64,000 nt of DNA from positions 248,001 to 312,000 of the forward strand of contig NZ_JACSQC010000005.1 of assembly GCF_014836875.1 (NCBI RefSeq). Direction: 5' to 3'. Shown here in pieces: positions 61,643-64,000 of this stretch; the stretch's first letter is position 1, and each line of letters begins with the position of its first letter. The stretch is from Arthrobacter pullicola (GTDB taxonomy: Bacteria > Actinomycetota > Actinomycetes > Actinomycetales > Micrococcaceae). Below the pieces are notes generated by a model, which worked only from the letters and a program-made list of their open reading frames with translations, was not told the DNA's origin and did not search any database. Position numbers and translations under genes: made by a program.

Positions 61643-62869
61643 TTAGGGGCGGGAGCGGACCAAGCGGCGCAGGTCAGTGGCGGGATCGGCAAGCTGGTCT
61701 GCAGAGACCGGCTTTTTCAGCGCTATCAGCCGGCGGGCAGCACGCAGGGTGTTGCCGGCGTCCACTCCTGCCGCGCCTGCCAGGGTGCCGTCCGGCGCAG
61801 TGCGGAAGACGACGTAGCCCGGCCCAGGCGAGCCGCGCTCCACCGTTTTCCCCTCACCTGCCATGCTTCCCACGGCTTCGGCATGGACGCCGTGACGGTC
61901 AGTCCAGAACCAGGGCACAGCCTCCGGTTCCGGCTCCCCGCCGAGGATCCCGGCAGCGGCGGCACGGCCTGATCGGACGGCAGAGTCCCAGTGTTCAGAG
62001 CGGCGGGCAAGGACTCCGCCGGTTCGACGGCGCACGGAATCGCCTGCCGCGAAGACACGGGGATGGCTGGTGCGACCGGCGGCGTCAACCAGTACGCCAT
62101 CATCCACTGCAATACCCGCATCCTCGGCAAGGCGCGTATCAGGCACCATTCCGACCGCAGCCAGCACGGCATCCGCGTCAATGAGGGACCCGTCATCGAG
62201 GAGCACCGTGCAGCCCTTTGGACCCGGGAGCACATCCACCGGCAGTCCGGTGATGGTCTTGATGCCTGCTTCAGCGTGCATCGAGTGCAGGTACGCAGCA
62301 AGTTCCTGCCCCACGGCCGGAACCAGCGGGACGGGGACGGGATCAATGAGCACGACGGCGGTTCCCAGCGCCGCGGCGGTCGAGGCAACTTCGGCGCCAA
62401 TCAATCCGGCCCCGATGATCGCGAGCCGCTTTCCCGCGCCCAGCTGGGGGCGCAGGGCATCGGCGTCGGACTTAGTCCGCAGTGTGTGGACCCGGGCGGT
62501 CCCCGGGAAGCGGGGCGTGCGGGCTGCTCCCCCGGTGGCGAGCAGCAGGATATCTGCGTGGAGTACTGTGCCGCCGGCCAGCGTGAGCGTTCCCGCGCCG
62601 GGATCGATCGCGAGCGCGGTGCCGGTTACCAGCTCAACGGCATTTGCGCTGAACCAGTCCGGGGCGGCGAGCGCCAGGCCGGAGGTTTCCAGCGCCCCCG
62701 CCAGGTACGCCTTGCTCAGCGGCGGCCTGTCGTGCGGTTGTCCGGCAGGGTCAATCAGCGTGACGTTACCGGCGTATCCGCGCTGCCGCAGCTGCGCGGC
62801 AGCGCTGAATCCGGCCGGGCCGGCGCCGATAATCGCTACGGATTCGGGCTGGCAGGCGGTATCGGCCAT
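61643..62869 (-). CDS. FAD-dependent ferredoxin/NAD(P)H oxidoreductase
   Basis: A 408-residue pyridine nucleotide-disulphide-type reductase. ESVAIIGAGPAGFSAAAQLRQRGYAG is the FAD-binding Rossmann site, PHDRPPLSKAYLAG is typical of ferredoxin and rubredoxin reductases, GKRLAIIGAGLIGAEVASTAAALG is the NAD site, and VFAAGDSVRRRTGG the second FAD motif. It follows the Rieske ferredoxin gene by two bases and probably reduces that protein to feed electrons to an oxygenase encoded elsewhere. Confidence 0.93.
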   Translation of the reverse strand: MADTACQPESVAIIGAGPAGFSAAAQLRQRGYAGNVTLIDPAGQPHDRPPLSKAYLAGALETSGLALAAPDWFSANAVELVTGTALAIDPGAGTLTLAGGTVLHADILLLATGGAARTPRFPGTARVHTLRTKSDADALRPQLGAGKRLAIIGAGLIGAEVASTAAALGTAVVLIDPVPVPLVPAVGQELAAYLHSMHAEAGIKTITGLPVDVLPGPKGCTVLLDDGSLIDADAVLAAVGMVPDTRLAEDAGIAVDDGVLVDAAGRTSHPRVFAAGDSVRRRTGGVLARRSEHWDSAVRSGRAAAAGILGGEPEPEAVPWFWTDRHGVHAEAVGSMAGEGKTVERGSPGPGYVVFRTAPDGTLAGAAGVDAGNTLRAARRLIALKKPVSADQLADPATDLRRLVRSRP

Positions 62870-62871
62870 GA

Positions 62872-63216
62872 TTAGGAGGCGGAGGGGGTAACGCCGGGGT
62901 AGAGGATGACGTCGCCGTCAATAACCTCCACACGGTGGGCAACGGCGTCGACAGTGGCGGGAAGGCACATCGCTGCACCGGTTTTAAGGCAGAAGCGGGC
63001 GGAATGGACGGGGCATTCGACTTCGCCGTCCTCAATCCAGCCTTCTGCCAGGGACGCTTCTTCATGGGTGCAGGTGTCGTTCAGGGCGTAGAAGTTACCG
63101 TCGTCGCTGTGGAAGACGGCAATGTCATCCCCCGTTCCGGCGGTCTGCGAATCCACAGTGACTGCCTCGCCCTCGTCGATCTCTACTGCTGCGGCTACGC
63201 GGATACCTTCGCTCAT
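62872..63216 (-). CDS. Rieske [2Fe-2S] ferredoxin
   Basis: A 114-residue Rieske ferredoxin. The cluster ligands are in CTHEEASL (Cys-x-His) and CPVHSARF (Cys-x-x-His), at about residues 51-77. It resembles the small ferredoxin subunits of ring-hydroxylating dioxygenases and NirD. It is coupled to the reductase gene two bases downstream. The ATG has TAACGT six bases upstream and no ribosome-binding site, so the mRNA is probably leaderless. No oxygenase subunit is in the window. Confidence 0.94.
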   Translation of the reverse strand: MSEGIRVAAAVEIDEGEAVTVDSQTAGTGDDIAVFHSDDGNFYALNDTCTHEEASLAEGWIEDGEVECPVHSARFCLKTGAAMCLPATVDAVAHRVEVIDGDVILYPGVTPSAS

Positions 63217-63268
63217 GGTTCCACGTTACCTCGCGGCAGCGGCCGGCTGTCGGCGCGCTCCACGGGCT

Positions 63269-63706
63269 TCAGGCACCGGCGGTGCCGTATTGGCGGCTGC
63301 TTTCCAGTTCAGTAATGAGCGAGATCAATTCACGGCGAAGCGCCGGGCGCAGTTCGGCGATGAGGTTTTGGCCCTCCAGGCGGATCGCGTCCTCGAGGGC
63401 CGTGCGCCCGTAGTCGGAAATGTCCACGGCGCGGCGCGGAGCACCATGGGCGTCATCGCCGAGTTCGTTGACCAGGCCCTGTGCCTGCATGCTGACCAGC
63501 GTGGTCCCCAGCGTCTGCGCAGTGACCCGCAGCCGGCGGGCGAGCTCCGCCCGCCGCATCGGGCCCGCATCCCGCAGCACCTTTAACGCGGTCACCCGCT
63601 CCTGGGTCAAGCCCATGGCACGGAGCCGATTATCCATTTCCCGGCGCAGCATCCGCGCTGCTGTGGACAACAGCCGAATGGCCTCCCAATCAGCATCATT
63701 CTGCAT
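63269..63706 (-). CDS. MarR-family transcriptional regulator
   Basis: A 145-residue winged-helix protein. The core LTQERVTALKVLRDAGPMRRAELARRLRVTAQTLGTTLVSMQAQGLVNELGDD spans residues ~33-85; C-terminal helices form the dimer. It is upstream of the Rieske-reductase pair with a 52-base gap, so it may or may not control it. The ATG at 63706 is preceded by purine-rich AGGGGGAA. Ligand unknown. Confidence 0.9.
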   Translation of the reverse strand: MQNDADWEAIRLLSTAARMLRREMDNRLRAMGLTQERVTALKVLRDAGPMRRAELARRLRVTAQTLGTTLVSMQAQGLVNELGDDAHGAPRRAVDISDYGRTALEDAIRLEGQNLIAELRPALRRELISLITELESSRQYGTAGA

Positions 63707-63778
63707 TCCCTGGTTCCCCCTGAAATAGCTGTGGCTGGCGTTCCAAATCCTCAGTGTACTTACTATCCAAACCTCAGG

Positions 63779-63807
63779 GCAGGGGTGACTGTCAAGCTCA
63801 CCCCTGC
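63779..63807. promoter_or_regulatory. Perfect inverted repeat in a divergent control region
   Basis: GCAGGGGTGA and TCACCCCTGC form a perfect 10-bp inverted repeat with a 9-base spacer, 73 bases before the MarR start on one side and 176 bases before the truncated gene on the other. It could be an operator or the stem of a leader RNA; there is no T-tract. Confidence 0.45.
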
Positions 63808-63982
63808 TGCTGCGGCCCCAAACTGACGGATCCCGCTGGCCAACCGTGCGGGATCGCCCGCAGCTGCATCCGGGTTATCCGTTACCCCTTTACCGGCCAG
63901 TAGTAACGCGTAGCATGGTCGGCACAGCGAGCCGGGGCTGCACGGGAGCGGTCCTGACCAACCAGGCACTAGGGGAAAACAC

Positions 63983-64000
63983 ATGAGTTCCACTAATCTG
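63983..64000 (+). CDS. Start of an unidentified gene cut by the window end
   Basis: An ATG at 63983 follows AGGGG by seven bases and opens MSSTNL before the window ends. Six codons are too few to name a product. TAGCAT at 63913-63918 upstream may be its -10. Confidence 0.6.

Overview
This is a chromosomal segment of a high-GC actinobacterium. The dnaK-grpE-dnaJ-hspR heat-shock operon with HAIR operators, DtxR/IdeR-type iron boxes, many GTG starts, weak -35 elements and frequent leaderless starts all point that way. Overall gene content fits the Micrococcaceae (Arthrobacter-like). That placement is inference from gene content, since no marker gene was compared. I see no phage, insertion sequence, integrase, CRISPR array or rRNA; the window reads as ordinary core and shell genome with a few unusual modules.

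Layout. 1-4.1 kb: the 5' end of a CocE/NonD-type hydrolase divergent from a TetR regulator, then a four-gene unit (membrane protein, winged-helix regulator, ABC ATPase, ABC-2 permease). 4.1-8.5 kb: hspR, dnaJ, grpE and dnaK on the minus strand, with two HAIR sites around the dnaK promoter. 8.6-14.7 kb: methyltransferase, low-molecular-weight phosphatase, a P-loop kinase fused to aminodeoxychorismate synthase (PabB), cardiolipin synthase and PabC. 14.7-17.9 kb: a TPP-riboswitch-controlled ykoEDC transporter for thiamine or its pyrimidine precursor. 18.3-24.8 kb: a six-gene Mrp (Mnh) cation/proton antiporter operon. 25-30.4 kb: an MFS (UMF1-type) transporter, DUF1801 protein, dCTP deaminase, tryptophan 2,3-dioxygenase, an SseB-like protein, and an intracellular M4 protease translationally coupled to an emfourin-type inhibitor. 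30.5-36.9 kb: tRNA-Gly(CCC), panD, a sugar ABC importer and an unknown membrane-anchored protein. 36.9-42.4 kb: an NHL/thioredoxin protein coupled to a CopD-CtaG copper/cytochrome-oxidase assembly protein, HU, and a zinc-independent ribosomal-protein set (rpmB-rpmG-rpsN). 42.7-50.9 kb: glgC with a MarR regulator, an MHS-family transporter, an SGNH hydrolase, a diacylglycerol kinase-like protein, an M23 peptidase, and an oxidoreductase/HxlR pair with overlapping 5' ends. 51-61.6 kb: a siderophore uptake system (interacting protein, ATPase, two permeases), with its likely substrate-binding lipoprotein 5.4 kb away. Both units carry an iron box. Between them lie a glutathionyl-hydroquinone-reductase-like GST, an SDR protein, a YihY/BrkB protein, a PRC-barrel protein and an MscS channel. 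61.6-64 kb: an FAD-dependent ferredoxin reductase, a Rieske ferredoxin, a MarR regulator, and the first codons of a gene that runs off the end.

The clearest cross-cutting signal is a leaderless-promoter signature: TANNNT followed by exactly 6 or 7 bases and then ATG or GTG. It occurs at nine genes on both strands and decides several starts. Other noteworthy points are the kinase-PabB fusion, acidic cytoplasmic tails on three Mrp subunits, the protease/inhibitor pair, the long leader before the zinc-independent ribosomal genes, a strong hairpin between grpE and dnaJ, and a riboswitch paired with a hairpin that hides the ribosome-binding site.
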